Positions 27,335-36,285 of a stretch of 55,435 bases of DNA are shown piece after piece. The stretch lies in the NCBI GenBank assembly GCA_023432225.1, contig JAEYUW010000003.1, positions 1 to 55,435 on the forward strand, given 5' to 3'. The translations under genes were made by a program, and so were the position numbers. This DNA is from Verrucomicrobiota bacterium (GTDB lineage: Bacteria; Verrucomicrobiota; Verrucomicrobiia; Opitutales; Opitutaceae). The notes under the pieces were generated by a model. It was given only the letters and a program-made list of their open reading frames with translations. It had not been told where the DNA came from and made no database searches. The number at the start of each line of letters is the position of its first letter. Position 1 is the stretch's first letter.

Positions 27335-29500
27335 TTAGCGTGCGATGCGGATTTGCGGGGTGAGCTGCATGATCTGGTGGGCGACGTCGGCGATGTTGTA
27401 GAGCAGCGTGAATTGATGCTTCGAGAAATCCTGCGGCGCGGCGCGCGCGGCTTCGCGGATGGCGTCGAGGAGCGCCTTCACGTCCTCGTGCGCGTCGCCG
27501 GCGGCGGGGCGGAGCGAGTCGGCGGCTTCGTCGAGCGCGCGTTGCACGGCGTGGACGAGCGGCGGGAGTTCGACCGCGGCTTCGCCAGCGGGCTGGCGGT
27601 GCGCGCCGAAGGCCGAGATGTAGGAGAGCAGGGCGTGGTTGAGGTAGGTGAGCTCGAAGCTCTGGTCGAGCAACCGGCGGCGAGCGCGCGGCTCGAGCTG
27701 CATGTCCTGCCACGCGAGAGCGAGGGCGTTGTCGGCGCGATGCGCGGCGCGGCGGGCGATGCGGTAGGGCAGGTCGTCCTCGGTCGAGGCGCGACGGTAT
27801 TCGGCGAGCACAGCGCGGAGATACTCGGCGTTCTTGTGCAGCGCGGTGTCGAGCAGCGCGGGGAGCCGCTCGTGTTGCCAGGCGGGCCAGAGCAGGCGAA
27901 CGGAGAGATAGGCGAGGCCGGAGCCGATCAGCGTGTCGATCAAGCGCGGCAGCATCAGCGCGACGCCCTGCTGCGACACGAGGTTGAAGGCGCAGAGCAC
28001 GAACGTCGTGATGAACACGACCGAGATCGAGTAGTTGCGTTTCAGCCAGAAGAAGAAAAAGAACGCCGAAACGAGGAGGAAAACCAGTTCGCCCATCGTC
28101 GTCGGCAGCAGTTGCACGACGAGCACGCCGCCGACCACGCCGGTGAAGGTGCCGAGGATGCGCTGGAACAACCGCCGCCGCGTCTCGCTGTAGCTGGATT
28201 GCAGCACGAACAGGCTGGTGAGGATGATCCACTCGCCTTTGCGCACGCCGGTGAGCTTGGCGATGGCGAAGCCGATGAGGAAACAAAGGCTGAGCCGCAC
28301 GGCGTAGCGCAGGCGGGGATTGGTCCAGGTCAACTGGTCCTTGAAGCGCTGCCAGAGCGAGCGGCGGTCGGTGGAGAGTTGCGGGGCGGCGGTGCGCGCG
28401 AGGTTGTCGCTGAGGTTTTGGAGCGAGCGATGCGAGCGCTCGAGGTTGCGATAAAGGAGCGCCAGCGGCGAGTCGGCGGCGGCGCGGTTTCGCGCGAGGT
28501 GGTCGCGGAGCACGTCGACCAGCCACTCGAGCGATACGGGATGGTGGTAGGGCACGCCGGTCAGCAGGGAATGGGCGAACTGGCGGGTGGCTTGCGCGAG
28601 CTGATGCAGCAATTGCCCGAGTCCTTCGAGCATGTCCTGTTTGGCGGGATCGTCGCTGAGCAGATCGTAGCGCTCGTGACTGGAGGCAGCGCGCTCGTGC
28701 AGACCTTGCAGGAGCATGAAGTAGCGCAGGTAGGGCTTGAGCGGCTCGTCGTCCGTCAGTGATTCGCGGTAGCTGTTGAGCACGTCGCGGCATTGGTCGA
28801 GAGCGGAGACGACCTTGACGTTTTGGAGCGCGAGTTCGCTGCGCACCTTGGCCTGCGTGGCTTCGTCGCTCGGGAAAAGCCCGGCTTTCAACTCCATGTA
28901 GCGACCGAGGGCGAGATAGCCGCGCGCGAGTTGCTCCTCGAGCGGGCGCCATGGATGGAGCCGCAGCAACAACAGCGAGAACACGCCGTAAACCAGCGCG
29001 CCGAGCGGCAGCAGGATCGGTTGCCAATACCACGCCGGAGCGATCTCGGCGCCGATCATCGCGTAGATGCCGACGAGAATCGCGCCGAACGTGACGCCAC
29101 GGTAGCGCTCGCTCAGGCCGCCGATCAGCAGAAACACGATCGTCGAAAGACTCAGCCCGACCCCGAGCAGCACGGGGTAGGGTTGGAGCAGCGAGACCGA
29201 CAAACTCGAGATGCCGAACGCGACGACCTTCAGCAGCATCGACGCGGTGCGCCCCTTCGGGTGGTCGTCCGTCTCCGAGAGCGCGCCGGCGAGCGCGCCG
29301 AGCGCCAGCGACACGGCGAAGAACGGTTGGCCCAGCAGCACCATCGGCAGCGCGAGAGCTCCGATCGCGAACGTGGCCTTGGCGGCGGTGAGGCGGTCGG
29401 GCTCGCCCCAGAGCGCGCGCCGCGCGGGTTCATACCACGCGCGGGATTTCAGCAGGTCGGAAATTCGGGAGCCCTTTCGCTCGATTGGATTTTGTAGCAT
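27335..29500 (-). CDS. YccS/FUSC family inner-membrane protein
   Basis: A 721-aa protein with two blocks of about five to six helices (roughly residues 45-180 and 405-540). Between them is a soluble helical region and at the end a helical cytoplasmic domain. This is the YccS/YhfK (FUSC-like, PF12805/PF13515) architecture. Motifs include GALAGALSETDDHPKGR, PRLRYAVRLSLCFLIGFAI, KGEWIILTSLFVLQSSYSET, and RRRLFQRILGTFTGVVGG, all typical. The family is suspected of exporting aromatic acids or related compounds, but its function is unproven. Likely transcribed with the YjbR gene downstream. Confidence 0.9.
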   Translation of the reverse strand: MLQNPIERKGSRISDLLKSRAWYEPARRALWGEPDRLTAAKATFAIGALALPMVLLGQPFFAVSLALGALAGALSETDDHPKGRTASMLLKVVAFGISSLSVSLLQPYPVLLGVGLSLSTIVFLLIGGLSERYRGVTFGAILVGIYAMIGAEIAPAWYWQPILLPLGALVYGVFSLLLLRLHPWRPLEEQLARGYLALGRYMELKAGLFPSDEATQAKVRSELALQNVKVVSALDQCRDVLNSYRESLTDDEPLKPYLRYFMLLQGLHERAASSHERYDLLSDDPAKQDMLEGLGQLLHQLAQATRQFAHSLLTGVPYHHPVSLEWLVDVLRDHLARNRAAADSPLALLYRNLERSHRSLQNLSDNLARTAAPQLSTDRRSLWQRFKDQLTWTNPRLRYAVRLSLCFLIGFAIAKLTGVRKGEWIILTSLFVLQSSYSETRRRLFQRILGTFTGVVGGVLVVQLLPTTMGELVFLLVSAFFFFFWLKRNYSISVVFITTFVLCAFNLVSQQGVALMLPRLIDTLIGSGLAYLSVRLLWPAWQHERLPALLDTALHKNAEYLRAVLAEYRRASTEDDLPYRIARRAAHRADNALALAWQDMQLEPRARRRLLDQSFELTYLNHALLSYISAFGAHRQPAGEAAVELPPLVHAVQRALDEAADSLRPAAGDAHEDVKALLDAIREAARAAPQDFSKHQFTLLYNIADVAHQIMQLTPQIRIAR

Positions 29501-29705
29501 CGCCGGAGAGGATAAACGCCAACTACGGACGGTTCAGCGTAGCCGGCGCTCGCCGCGAGGCACAGCCGTTTTTGCGCTAATGCCGCACGGAGCACCAAGC
29601 GTCTTTCCCGGCGTCGCGATGGCGGACGATGACGTCCCAGTCGGAGCGGGCGCAAAGCGGTTTCGCTCTCCGCGTGGAGTTCGCGTGGAGTTCGATCGCG
29701 CGACG

Positions 29706-30926
29706 CTATCGCTTGGTCGGCGCGAGGAGGCTCTCGAAATACCGGAGGTAGCGCGGGGCAATTTCACTCGCGCGAAACGCCTCGCCGGCACGGCGCGCGC
29801 GTGCCGCGGCCGCGGTGTAGAACGTGTCGTCGTCGACGAGGCGCAGCAGAACGTCGAGCCACGGCTGAACCTCCTCGGCGGACACGGCGGCGCGCGTGCG
29901 CGACGTGAGCGCGGCGGGCAGCGGCAGCACGAAGCCGCCGCCGTTGGCCGCTTCGGGCAGCGCGCCGCGATCGCTGACGAGCGGCGGCACGCCGTTCAGC
30001 AGCGCTTCGGCCACGACCCGGCCGAAGGCTTCTTCGACCACCGAGGGAGCGAGCAGCACACGGGTGCCACGAAAAAAATCGCGCGGTTGCGCCACCGCGG
30101 GCGCGAACATCAGGCCGGCGTGGCGGCGCAGATCGAAGCCGCCGGCCAGTCCCGCTTGCACCAGGCAGCCGGCGGTGCCGCGTGATTCGACGAAGAGCAT
30201 CGGCTGCTCAGGGCGCTGCAGCGAAAATTCCTCGGCCAGTCGCGCGAGAAAGCAGGCGCCTTTTTCTGCCGACGGGTTCACCGCGGTGAGGAAAATCGGC
30301 TGGCGGTCGGTGGCGATGGTCTCCGCTTGGTCGAGCAGCGGCGGAAGCACGGTGGTCGCGAGACCGAGCTCGCGTTGGTAGGTCTCGGCGAGGAACCGGC
30401 TCGGCACGATGACACCAGCGAGATCGCGCTCCCAGCCCGGAGTGCGGTAGCCGAGGTTGTGCAGTCCGAAAACGACCGCGCAGCCGGCGGCCCGCGCCCG
30501 CTGGCAACGGCCCAAGTCGTCGGCCGCGCCGCCGTAGGTGAACACGACGTCAGGCCGGTGGGCGGCGAGCTCGCGTTGGAAGAGCCGGTTGAACTGCGCG
30601 CCGTGCGCCGCGGGCCAGCGCGTGAGATCGTGCGCTCCGGTGTCGAGAAGTTGTCCGACGATCGGGCCGGCCTCGGAAAACTCCAGCACCGGGCGATCGT
30701 GGCGGTAAATGCGGAGGTTCGGGGCGCGGACGCTGACGCTGACGCCGCTGTTGGCCAGATGCTTCGCGGCATCGAGCGGCACAGGTGACTCCACGGCGGT
30801 GGTGGCGAGCACACGGACCGACCAGCCGGCCCGGGCGAGCGCCTGGGCGACCGCGCGCATGGAGCGCGCGGCGCCGCTGGCGGGATCGTGCGGCAGTTGC
30901 GGGAGCAGCAGCAGCAACCGCGGCAT
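29706..30926 (-). CDS. Glycosyltransferase family 4 protein
   Basis: A 406-aa GT-B fold glycosyltransferase that transfers a sugar from an activated donor. The N-terminal half (LLLLPQLPHDPASGAARSMR, a glycine-rich acceptor loop, and FGLHNLGYRTPGWERDLAGV) leads to VIVPSRFLAETYQ. The donor-binding half has VNPSAEKGACFLARLAEE and the GT4 signature LAPSVVEEAFGRVVAEALLN with GVPPLVSDRGALPEA (catalytic E-x7-E region). It starts 4 bases after the stop of the PEP-CTERM gene upstream on the same strand, so they form an operon. Sugar and acceptor are unknown; modification of the PEP-CTERM protein or exopolysaccharide synthesis are possibilities. Confidence 0.88.
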   Translation of the reverse strand: MPRLLLLLPQLPHDPASGAARSMRAVAQALARAGWSVRVLATTAVESPVPLDAAKHLANSGVSVSVRAPNLRIYRHDRPVLEFSEAGPIVGQLLDTGAHDLTRWPAAHGAQFNRLFQRELAAHRPDVVFTYGGAADDLGRCQRARAAGCAVVFGLHNLGYRTPGWERDLAGVIVPSRFLAETYQRELGLATTVLPPLLDQAETIATDRQPIFLTAVNPSAEKGACFLARLAEEFSLQRPEQPMLFVESRGTAGCLVQAGLAGGFDLRRHAGLMFAPAVAQPRDFFRGTRVLLAPSVVEEAFGRVVAEALLNGVPPLVSDRGALPEAANGGGFVLPLPAALTSRTRAAVSAEEVQPWLDVLLRLVDDDTFYTAAAARARRAGEAFRASEIAPRYLRYFESLLAPTKR

Positions 30927-30930
30927 ACGA

Positions 30931-31749
30931 TCAAGCGGCGCGGGCGCGGCGGCGGAGCATCACGCCAGCGAGTGCGCCGAAGCCGGCGAGGAGCGCGTAA
31001 GTGGACGGCTCAGGAACGGCGGCTGGCGCGGCGGAAAACGTCAGACCTTGTCCCGGATCGGACATGGCGAACTGCACGTAATCGGCATTCGTGGCCGCTT
31101 GGAAACTCACTTCGAACTGCAGGCTGAACATACCGCCGGCGCTTTGGGTCGGCACGGTGAACGACCCGAGCGTCGCGTTGTAGCTTACCGGTGTGCCACC
31201 CGAGGCGATCGTGTCGCTGATTGAGCCGAGGTTCTCAGAGGAGAAGCTGTAGTCGAAGTCGAAAGTCGTTCCAGCCAGGCGCCAAGTGAGATTCGAGATG
31301 CCTCCGGATGTATTGATCGTGAAATTATAGGTGGAGCTGAGGACCGCTCCGGCGTTGAGCGTGCCGCCGTTGGTCATGCTGTTGAAATAAAAGATGCCGG
31401 TCAGTGGGGTGGGCCCGCCGGCATCCGACATGAAAGTGAAGTCGTCGACCTTGAAGCGCGCTCCGTTGACGCCGTTGACCGTGCCCAGCGACTCGATTTG
31501 AAAGTCTCCGCTGATCGCGGCCGGCGTGTGACTGCTGCCGCTGTAATAGTTGGTGGAGCCCGATTCGGCGTTGGGGTTGGTGAGCTCACCGTAGACGTTG
31601 CCAAACGGGTCCAGGTCCAGGGGGACCGGCGTGGCCTCGGCGGGCGTGGCGAGGGTGGCGGCCGCGAGGGGAACGATGGCGATGGCGGTGGATTGCCGGG
31701 CAAAAGCCAGCGCGGCGGCGAGCAGGTTCGGTCGGGAGGGGGCGTCCAT
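30931..31749 (-). CDS. PEP-CTERM sorting domain protein
   Basis: A 272-aa secreted protein. A signal peptide region (residues about 10-40, LLAAALAFARQSTAIAIVPL) precedes a Ser/Thr/Gly/Asn-rich beta-type body (PNAESGSTNYYSGSSHTPAA). The C-terminus is the tripartite PEP-CTERM signal: VPEPSTYALLAGFGALAGVM then LRRRARAA. In other bacteria exosortase recognises this signal and attaches or exports the protein, usually together with exopolysaccharide. No exosortase gene is in the window. The start at 31749 is chosen over one 35 codons upstream. It is the first gene of an operon with the GT4 glycosyltransferase, 4 bases downstream. Confidence 0.9.
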   Translation of the reverse strand: MDAPSRPNLLAAALAFARQSTAIAIVPLAAATLATPAEATPVPLDLDPFGNVYGELTNPNAESGSTNYYSGSSHTPAAISGDFQIESLGTVNGVNGARFKVDDFTFMSDAGGPTPLTGIFYFNSMTNGGTLNAGAVLSSTYNFTINTSGGISNLTWRLAGTTFDFDYSFSSENLGSISDTIASGGTPVSYNATLGSFTVPTQSAGGMFSLQFEVSFQAATNADYVQFAMSDPGQGLTFSAAPAAVPEPSTYALLAGFGALAGVMLRRRARAA

Positions 31750-31883
31750 GGGACGCGGAGCTTGCCGGCCGCAGGCGCGACTGCACCCCCAGTGTGACGA
31801 GATACGCAACAGAGTGACGAGTGACGATGGCGGCCTCGCGGTGCCGCGCCCCAACTCGCGCCCGGCGACTCAACCAACGCCGT

Positions 31884-32435
31884 CTAGCGAGCGAGTCGCG
31901 TGGCAGAATCGGCCGCGCTCCGGAACAGCAGCGCCGTGGCCGTGAAGAGGAACGCGAAGAAGGCGTTCGCGCCGAAGACGCGCGCGACCGGAATCACCGG
32001 CTCGACGCCCCAAACGTAGAGCGCGATCGCGGGCACGAGCAGTTGCGCGCCGGCCATCGCGAAGAAGGTTCGCGCCATGCCGCGCGGACGGAATCCCGCG
32101 GCGAGCGTGCCGAGGACGGCGATCGCGAGCACGCCGAGATACATCACGTTGGCGGAGTGGTTCTCGCGGCCGACGAGGCCGACGGCCATGTTCACCCACG
32201 TCATGAAGAGCGTGGAACCCACCGCGGCCGTGACGGCGGCGCGCATGGTCCAGTCGGTCGCGCGGCGGAAAAGAAAACGAAACGCGAGCCCCGCGCCCGA
32301 GAGCACGATGTAGGCGACGACGAAGTCGGAGCCGGTCCATTTCACCTCGTCGGTGAATCGCATGGCGATCAGCGGCACCAGCAGCAGGAGCGCAGGCACG
32401 AGCAGGGCGGCGAGGAGGAGTCGGTCTTTGAACAT
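31884..32435 (-). CDS. Polytopic membrane protein, unknown function
   Basis: A 183-aa protein with about six hydrophobic helices (for example RLLLAALLVPALLLLVPLIA and FFAMAGAQLLVPAIALYVWG) separated by short loops. The start at 32435 (MFKDRLLLAALL) gives a sensible first helix; upstream in-frame codons are polar and not convincing. No motif or family recognised. It is divergent from the DUF1080 gene and 134 bases upstream of the PEP-CTERM gene on the same strand. Confidence 0.75.
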   Translation of the reverse strand: MFKDRLLLAALLVPALLLLVPLIAMRFTDEVKWTGSDFVVAYIVLSGAGLAFRFLFRRATDWTMRAAVTAAVGSTLFMTWVNMAVGLVGRENHSANVMYLGVLAIAVLGTLAAGFRPRGMARTFFAMAGAQLLVPAIALYVWGVEPVIPVARVFGANAFFAFLFTATALLFRSAADSATRLAR

Positions 32436-32581
32436 GCGCGGAGGATGGCGGACGTGTGTGAACAGATGATGAAGCCCGCGTGAAATCGCGAGGGAATGCA
32501 GCGCACGCCACGACCGCTGACCGCCGCGTTGCGCGGGAAAATAGCTTTGCCGCCGCACGGTGCGCTTGGGAAGAGACGGGC

Positions 32582-33238
32582 ATGAAATCGCGGGCAAGCG
32601 TGGCAGGGATCTTCGCAGGATTGTTGGTGGCGTGGTCGACGCTGATGGCGGCAGAGCGGACGTTGCTCGACGCGGCCACGCTCGCCGACTGGGAGTTCAT
32701 CACGCCGGAGACGACGGCTCCGCTGGACGGCATTTGCCTCCCGCAAGCGGACGGCAGCCTGGCTTTCGCAGGCAAACCGACCGGTTTCGTTGCCACCCGC
32801 GCGAGCTACGAAAACTACCGGTTGCACGTCGAGTGGCGTTGGACCGAAAAACCCGGCAACGGCGGCGTCCTGCTGCACATTGCCTCCGGGCCGAAGGATC
32901 GCGCTTGGCCGTTGAGTTTTCAGGTGCAGACGAAACACAAGAGCGTGGGCGATCTCCTGCCCATGGCGGGCGCGACTTTCGCCGAGCCGATCACGAGTGC
33001 GGCCGGCGCCGCCGCGGCGCGCGGGCATGCGGCTGCGGACTCCGAAAAGCCCGCGGGCGAGTGGAACAGCGCCGACATCGTCTGCCGCGACGGAGAAATT
33101 TCGGTGACGATCAACGGCGTCGCGCAAAACCACGTCACGGGCACGTCGTTGCGCGCCGGCCGGATCGGGCTGCAGTTCGAAGGCGCGCCGTTTGCGGTGC
33201 GTGCCGTGCGGGTTGAGTCACTCGCAGCGGCCAGGTAG
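32582..33238 (+). CDS. Secreted DUF1080 (3-keto-disaccharide hydrolase-like) protein
   Basis: A 218-aa secreted protein with an N-terminal signal peptide (MKSRASVAGIFAGLLVAWST). The rest is a single concanavalin-like DUF1080 domain: DWEFITPE, PTGFVATRASYENYRLHVEW, EKPGNGGVLLHIAS, WPLSFQVQTKHKSVGDLLPM, and a final GRIGLQFEG. DUF1080 proteins are abundant in Verrucomicrobiota and Planctomycetota and are linked to cleavage of 3-keto-glycosides and carbohydrate binding. The start at 32582 is preferred for the signal peptide. It lies 130 bases before the pectate lyase gene on the same strand, which supports a role in plant polysaccharide use. Confidence 0.87.
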   Translation: MKSRASVAGIFAGLLVAWSTLMAAERTLLDAATLADWEFITPETTAPLDGICLPQADGSLAFAGKPTGFVATRASYENYRLHVEWRWTEKPGNGGVLLHIASGPKDRAWPLSFQVQTKHKSVGDLLPMAGATFAEPITSAAGAAAARGHAAADSEKPAGEWNSADIVCRDGEISVTINGVAQNHVTGTSLRAGRIGLQFEGAPFAVRAVRVESLAAAR

Positions 33239-33368
33239 CGCAGACGGAGTTCCGCCCGCCGCTTGTGCAGTTGTGTCTTACGCGAGGGGCCGCGTAATCA
33301 CGCCCCCGGCGCGGACGTCGTGTGTTCGACCGCCCCGCTCCGCGATGCTCGCTTATTCCCGTCACGCC

Positions 33369-34802
33369 ATGAAGAAATCCTCTCTCTCCATCCGTCCAGC
33401 GTTGCGCGGGTTGATCCCGGTGCTCGCCCTCACGTTCGGCACGGCGCTGGCAGTTGCCGAGTCCAGCCGGCCGCTCGCGTTCCCCAGCGCCGAAGGCTAC
33501 GGGCGTTTTGCGCAAGGCGGGCGCGGCGGCCGCGTCATCGCCGTCACCAATCTCAACGATTCCGGCCCCGGCAGTCTGCGCGCCGCCGTCGAAGCGGAGG
33601 GCCCGCGCACGGTGGTGTTCGAGGTGTCGGGCCTCATTGAGTTGAAATCGAAACTCATCGTGCGCGCGGCGAACGCGAACCTCACGATCGCCGGCCAGAC
33701 CGCGCCGGGTCTCGGCATCTGTCTCGCGAATTACAACTTCGGCATCCTCGGTGCGCACGACGTCATCATCCGCTACATCCGCGTGCGGCCCGGCAACACG
33801 TCGGGCACCACGCTCGACGGCATGGGCATGGCCGGAGCGGAGAACTGCATCATCGATCACTGCTCGATCAGCTGGACGCTCGACGAGGCGTTCAGCTCGC
33901 GCGGCGCGAAGAACATCACGCTGCAGCGCACACTGATCTCCGAAGCGCTCAACGCCGCCGGTCACAAGAACTACAAGCCCGGCACGCAACACGGCTACGC
34001 CGCGAGCATCGGTGGCGACATCGGCAGCTTTCACCACAACCTCCTCGCGCACTGCTCGGGTCGCAATTGGAGCCTCGCCGGCGGTCTCGACAAAACGAAG
34101 GGGCACTCCTACGCCGGCCGCCTCGATCTCCGAAACAACGTCGTCTACAACTGGCAGAATCGCACCACCGACGGCGGTGCGCACGAGGTGAACTTCGTGG
34201 CGAATTACTACAAGCCGGGCCCGGCCACGAAATACTTCGTGGCGCTGAAGGCGCAATACGGCGGCTTTCCGGGCACGCAGCGCTATTTCGTTTCGGGCAA
34301 CGTCATGCCCGGACACTTCGGCGTTGACGAACAGGAGAAGGCGCGCACCGCCACCACCGAACGCGGCGGACGTCTGCCGGAGGACTACAGCCCGTGGGCC
34401 GACGCGGAGTTCTTTCCGTCCCACGTGCGCACGCAGACCGCCGAGGAGGCCTACGTCGATGTGCTCGCGAACGTCGGCTGTAATTTTCCCGCGCTCGATC
34501 CGCACGACCAGCGCGTGATCGCCGAGGTGCGCAACGGCACCGCGCAATTCAAGGGCAGCAAGACCGGCTTGCCGGGTTTGCCGGACTCGCAGGACGATGT
34601 CGGCGGTTGGGACAAGTATCCGGAGGTTCGCCGTCCTGCCGAATGGGACACCGACCGCGATGGTATGCCCGACGCGTGGGAGACGGCCCACGGCCTCGAC
34701 CCGAAAAATCCGACCGACGGCGCTGCCGATCGCAACGGCGACGGCTACACGAATCTCGAGGATTATCTCAACTCGCTCGTCGGCGAAGCGGCGGCGAGCT
34801 GA
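33369..34802 (+). CDS. Secreted pectate lyase (PL1 type) with C-terminal calcium-binding repeats
   Basis: A 477-aa protein. A signal peptide (about residues 1-30, MKKSSLSIRPALRGLIPVLA) precedes a right-handed parallel beta-helix of the pectate lyase type, which cleaves polygalacturonate by beta-elimination. Recognisable parts are FPSAEGYGRFAQGGRGGRVI, VTNLNDSGPGSLRAAV, TIAGQTAPG, VIIRYIRVRPGNTSG and ENCIIDHCSISWTLDEAFSS. The C-terminus has Asp-rich calcium loops, DTDRDGMPDAWETAHGLDP and DRNGDGYTNLEDYLNSL, as in dockerin-like or thrombospondin-3 repeats. The start at 33369 gives the signal peptide. A REPIN follows the gene. Confidence 0.92.
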   Translation: MKKSSLSIRPALRGLIPVLALTFGTALAVAESSRPLAFPSAEGYGRFAQGGRGGRVIAVTNLNDSGPGSLRAAVEAEGPRTVVFEVSGLIELKSKLIVRAANANLTIAGQTAPGLGICLANYNFGILGAHDVIIRYIRVRPGNTSGTTLDGMGMAGAENCIIDHCSISWTLDEAFSSRGAKNITLQRTLISEALNAAGHKNYKPGTQHGYAASIGGDIGSFHHNLLAHCSGRNWSLAGGLDKTKGHSYAGRLDLRNNVVYNWQNRTTDGGAHEVNFVANYYKPGPATKYFVALKAQYGGFPGTQRYFVSGNVMPGHFGVDEQEKARTATTERGGRLPEDYSPWADAEFFPSHVRTQTAEEAYVDVLANVGCNFPALDPHDQRVIAEVRNGTAQFKGSKTGLPGLPDSQDDVGGWDKYPEVRRPAEWDTDRDGMPDAWETAHGLDPKNPTDGAADRNGDGYTNLEDYLNSLVGEAAAS

Positions 34803-34823
34803 GTCGGAGCGTTCAGCTTAAGT

Positions 34824-34897
34824 GGAGACGGGGCCATCGGCCCCGCGGGTTGACGGCCTCGTGGCGCGTGCCTCGCGGGGCTGATGGCCGCGCCTCC
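34824..34897. repeat. REPIN-type palindromic repeat, family F (GGAG...CTCC)
   Basis: GGAG (34824-34827) with hairpin CGGGGCC-atc-GGCCCCG, and a weaker inverted hairpin GCGGGGC-tgat-GGCCGCGC ending in CTCC (34894-34897). Directly after it a third half (CGCGTCGAGGCGCG then CTCTAC, about 34904-34926) runs to the end of the DUF4256 gene, whose TAG stop is formed by the CTA of CTAC. Confidence 0.75.
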
Positions 34898-34922
34898 AAC
34901 TGCGAACGCGTCGAGGCGCGCT

Positions 34923-35498
34923 CTACACTTTCAGCAGCCCGCGAAACCCGCGGCCGCTGTAGTAGGAGTCCGCGCCGTTGTGGCCGATGAAGACGCGATT
35001 GTAGCGCCGATCACCGTAGATCGCGCCGCCGAACGCGCGGATTTCCGCCGGCGTCTTCAGCCAGCTCGACGTCTTCGTGTCGAATTCGCCGAGCTGTTGC
35101 AGCGCGAAATACTGCTCCTCGTCGAGCAGGTCGATGCCCATGGATTGAGCGAGTTCGAGGACGCTGCTCTGCGGCGGAAATTTTTTGCGGGCTTCCCGCG
35201 CCGCGCGGTCGTAGCACAGGCTCTGTCGTCCCGCCGGGCTTTGCGGCGCGCAATCGACGAAGAGCAACTCGCCCGATTTCGCGTCCTGTCCGATGACGTC
35301 CGGCTCGCCGCCGGTCGCCTCCATCTGCTGCAGCGTGGCGAGCTTTTCGGGTTTCGCCGCAAGGCGCTTCTGCACCGCCGCCCAGGCGACCTTGGCGTGG
35401 CGCGGGAGATTTTTCTCAAAGCGTGCCTGCAGAGTGGCGAGCAGGGCATCGCGATCTTTCGCCGACAAAGCCGCCGGCTTGGCCTTCGTGGATTTCAT
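34923..35498 (-). CDS. DUF4256 family protein
   Basis: A 191-aa cytosolic protein of the DUF4256 family. Family features are LLATLQARFEKNLPRHAKVA, EATGGEPDVIG, GELLFVDCAPQSPAGRQSLC, GIDLLDEEQYFALQQLGEFD, and FIGHNGADSYYSGRGFRGLL near the end. The function of the family is unknown. The stop codon overlaps the end of a repeat element, so the extreme C-terminus (LLKV) may be shaped by it. Terminator not evident. Confidence 0.87.
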   Translation of the reverse strand: MKSTKAKPAALSAKDRDALLATLQARFEKNLPRHAKVAWAAVQKRLAAKPEKLATLQQMEATGGEPDVIGQDAKSGELLFVDCAPQSPAGRQSLCYDRAAREARKKFPPQSSVLELAQSMGIDLLDEEQYFALQQLGEFDTKTSSWLKTPAEIRAFGGAIYGDRRYNRVFIGHNGADSYYSGRGFRGLLKV

Positions 35499-35586
35499 GG
35501 CGTGGAGAAGTCGCGACGAAACGCGCGAATGTCCGTCGGAGCAATGCCGGAGATGGCGGCTGCCGAGGCCGCCCTTGCGGGTGCGG

Positions 35587-36171
35587 TCAGGCGGAGCCGC
35601 CGCGCGCCTTCGCGACGTTCTCGCGCATGAGGGCCAGGATCGCGCCGTGGTCGGGGCCGAATTCGCCCGCGGCGATCAGGATGGGCGAGCTGTTGAGTTT
35701 GCGATTCACGATAAAGATCGGGCGCAGTGGGGCCGGAATGCGGTCCAGATAGTCGTCGGGATTGCGGAGCACGACTGCAGTCACCGGTCGGCGCGATGGC
35801 GTGCCGACCAGACTGACGAGGACGGACTCGTCGCGGAGTTCCACGACATCGCTCCACTTGATCAGGCCGGTCGATACGCCCGCCGGCGAATACTCGAAGC
35901 CGTCCTCGTAGAGCCGCAACGTCGGTGGATTGCGCAGCCAGCGATAAGTGAAGCCGACGGACAAGAGCAGGCTGACCAAGCCGCCCACGCCGACGCCTGT
36001 CGCGAGGCCCCAGGACTGCGTCTTGAGCGGTGACTCAATTTCTCCCAAACCGAAAAAGAGAACCCTGATCGCAACTGCGGTCAGGATGATCGCTCCGAGC
36101 AGACTCAGAAAGTGAGGCCAGCGCGGCGAACGATACGAGTAAACGGTCTGCGGCGTGGGTCGGTGGGGCAT
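35587..36171 (-). CDS. Membrane protein of the STM3941 / PH-like family
   Basis: A 194-aa protein with two N-terminal helices (HFLSLLGAIILTAVAIRVLF and GLATGVGVGGLVSLLLSVGF) and a cytoplasmic domain with PH-like strands: LRLYEDGFEYSPAGVSTGLI, KWSDVVELRDESVLVSLVGT. This matches the layout of STM3941-like proteins. Its function is unknown. The gene is 88 bases upstream of DUF4256 on the same strand and may share its transcript. Confidence 0.7.
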   Translation of the reverse strand: MPHRPTPQTVYSYRSPRWPHFLSLLGAIILTAVAIRVLFFGLGEIESPLKTQSWGLATGVGVGGLVSLLLSVGFTYRWLRNPPTLRLYEDGFEYSPAGVSTGLIKWSDVVELRDESVLVSLVGTPSRRPVTAVVLRNPDDYLDRIPAPLRPIFIVNRKLNSSPILIAAGEFGPDHGAILALMRENVAKARGGSA

Positions 36172-36285
36172 GCGAGCAGCGTGCCGGATGGCGCCGCGGA
36201 GAAAAGCTCAGACTGACTCTCTTTAGGAGCGAGATGCGAAGCGCGTGCCGCCGGGCGGGGAAACGCGTTTCAAGTCCCCGGCATC

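Noticed and set aside
29678..29700. Short direct repeat CGCGTGGAGTT twice
   Set aside because: Two 11-base units only, in a spacer; too short to call an element.
31750..31860. Sigma-54-type promoter upstream of the first PEP-CTERM gene
   Set aside because: PEP-CTERM genes in some bacteria have TGGCAC-N5-TTGC promoters, but no such match was found here or upstream of the other two PEP-CTERM genes.
36230..36285. Possible further GGAG hairpin between the STM3941-like gene and the next membrane gene
   Set aside because: GGAG is present but no second inverted hairpin with CTCC or CTAC could be paired convincingly.
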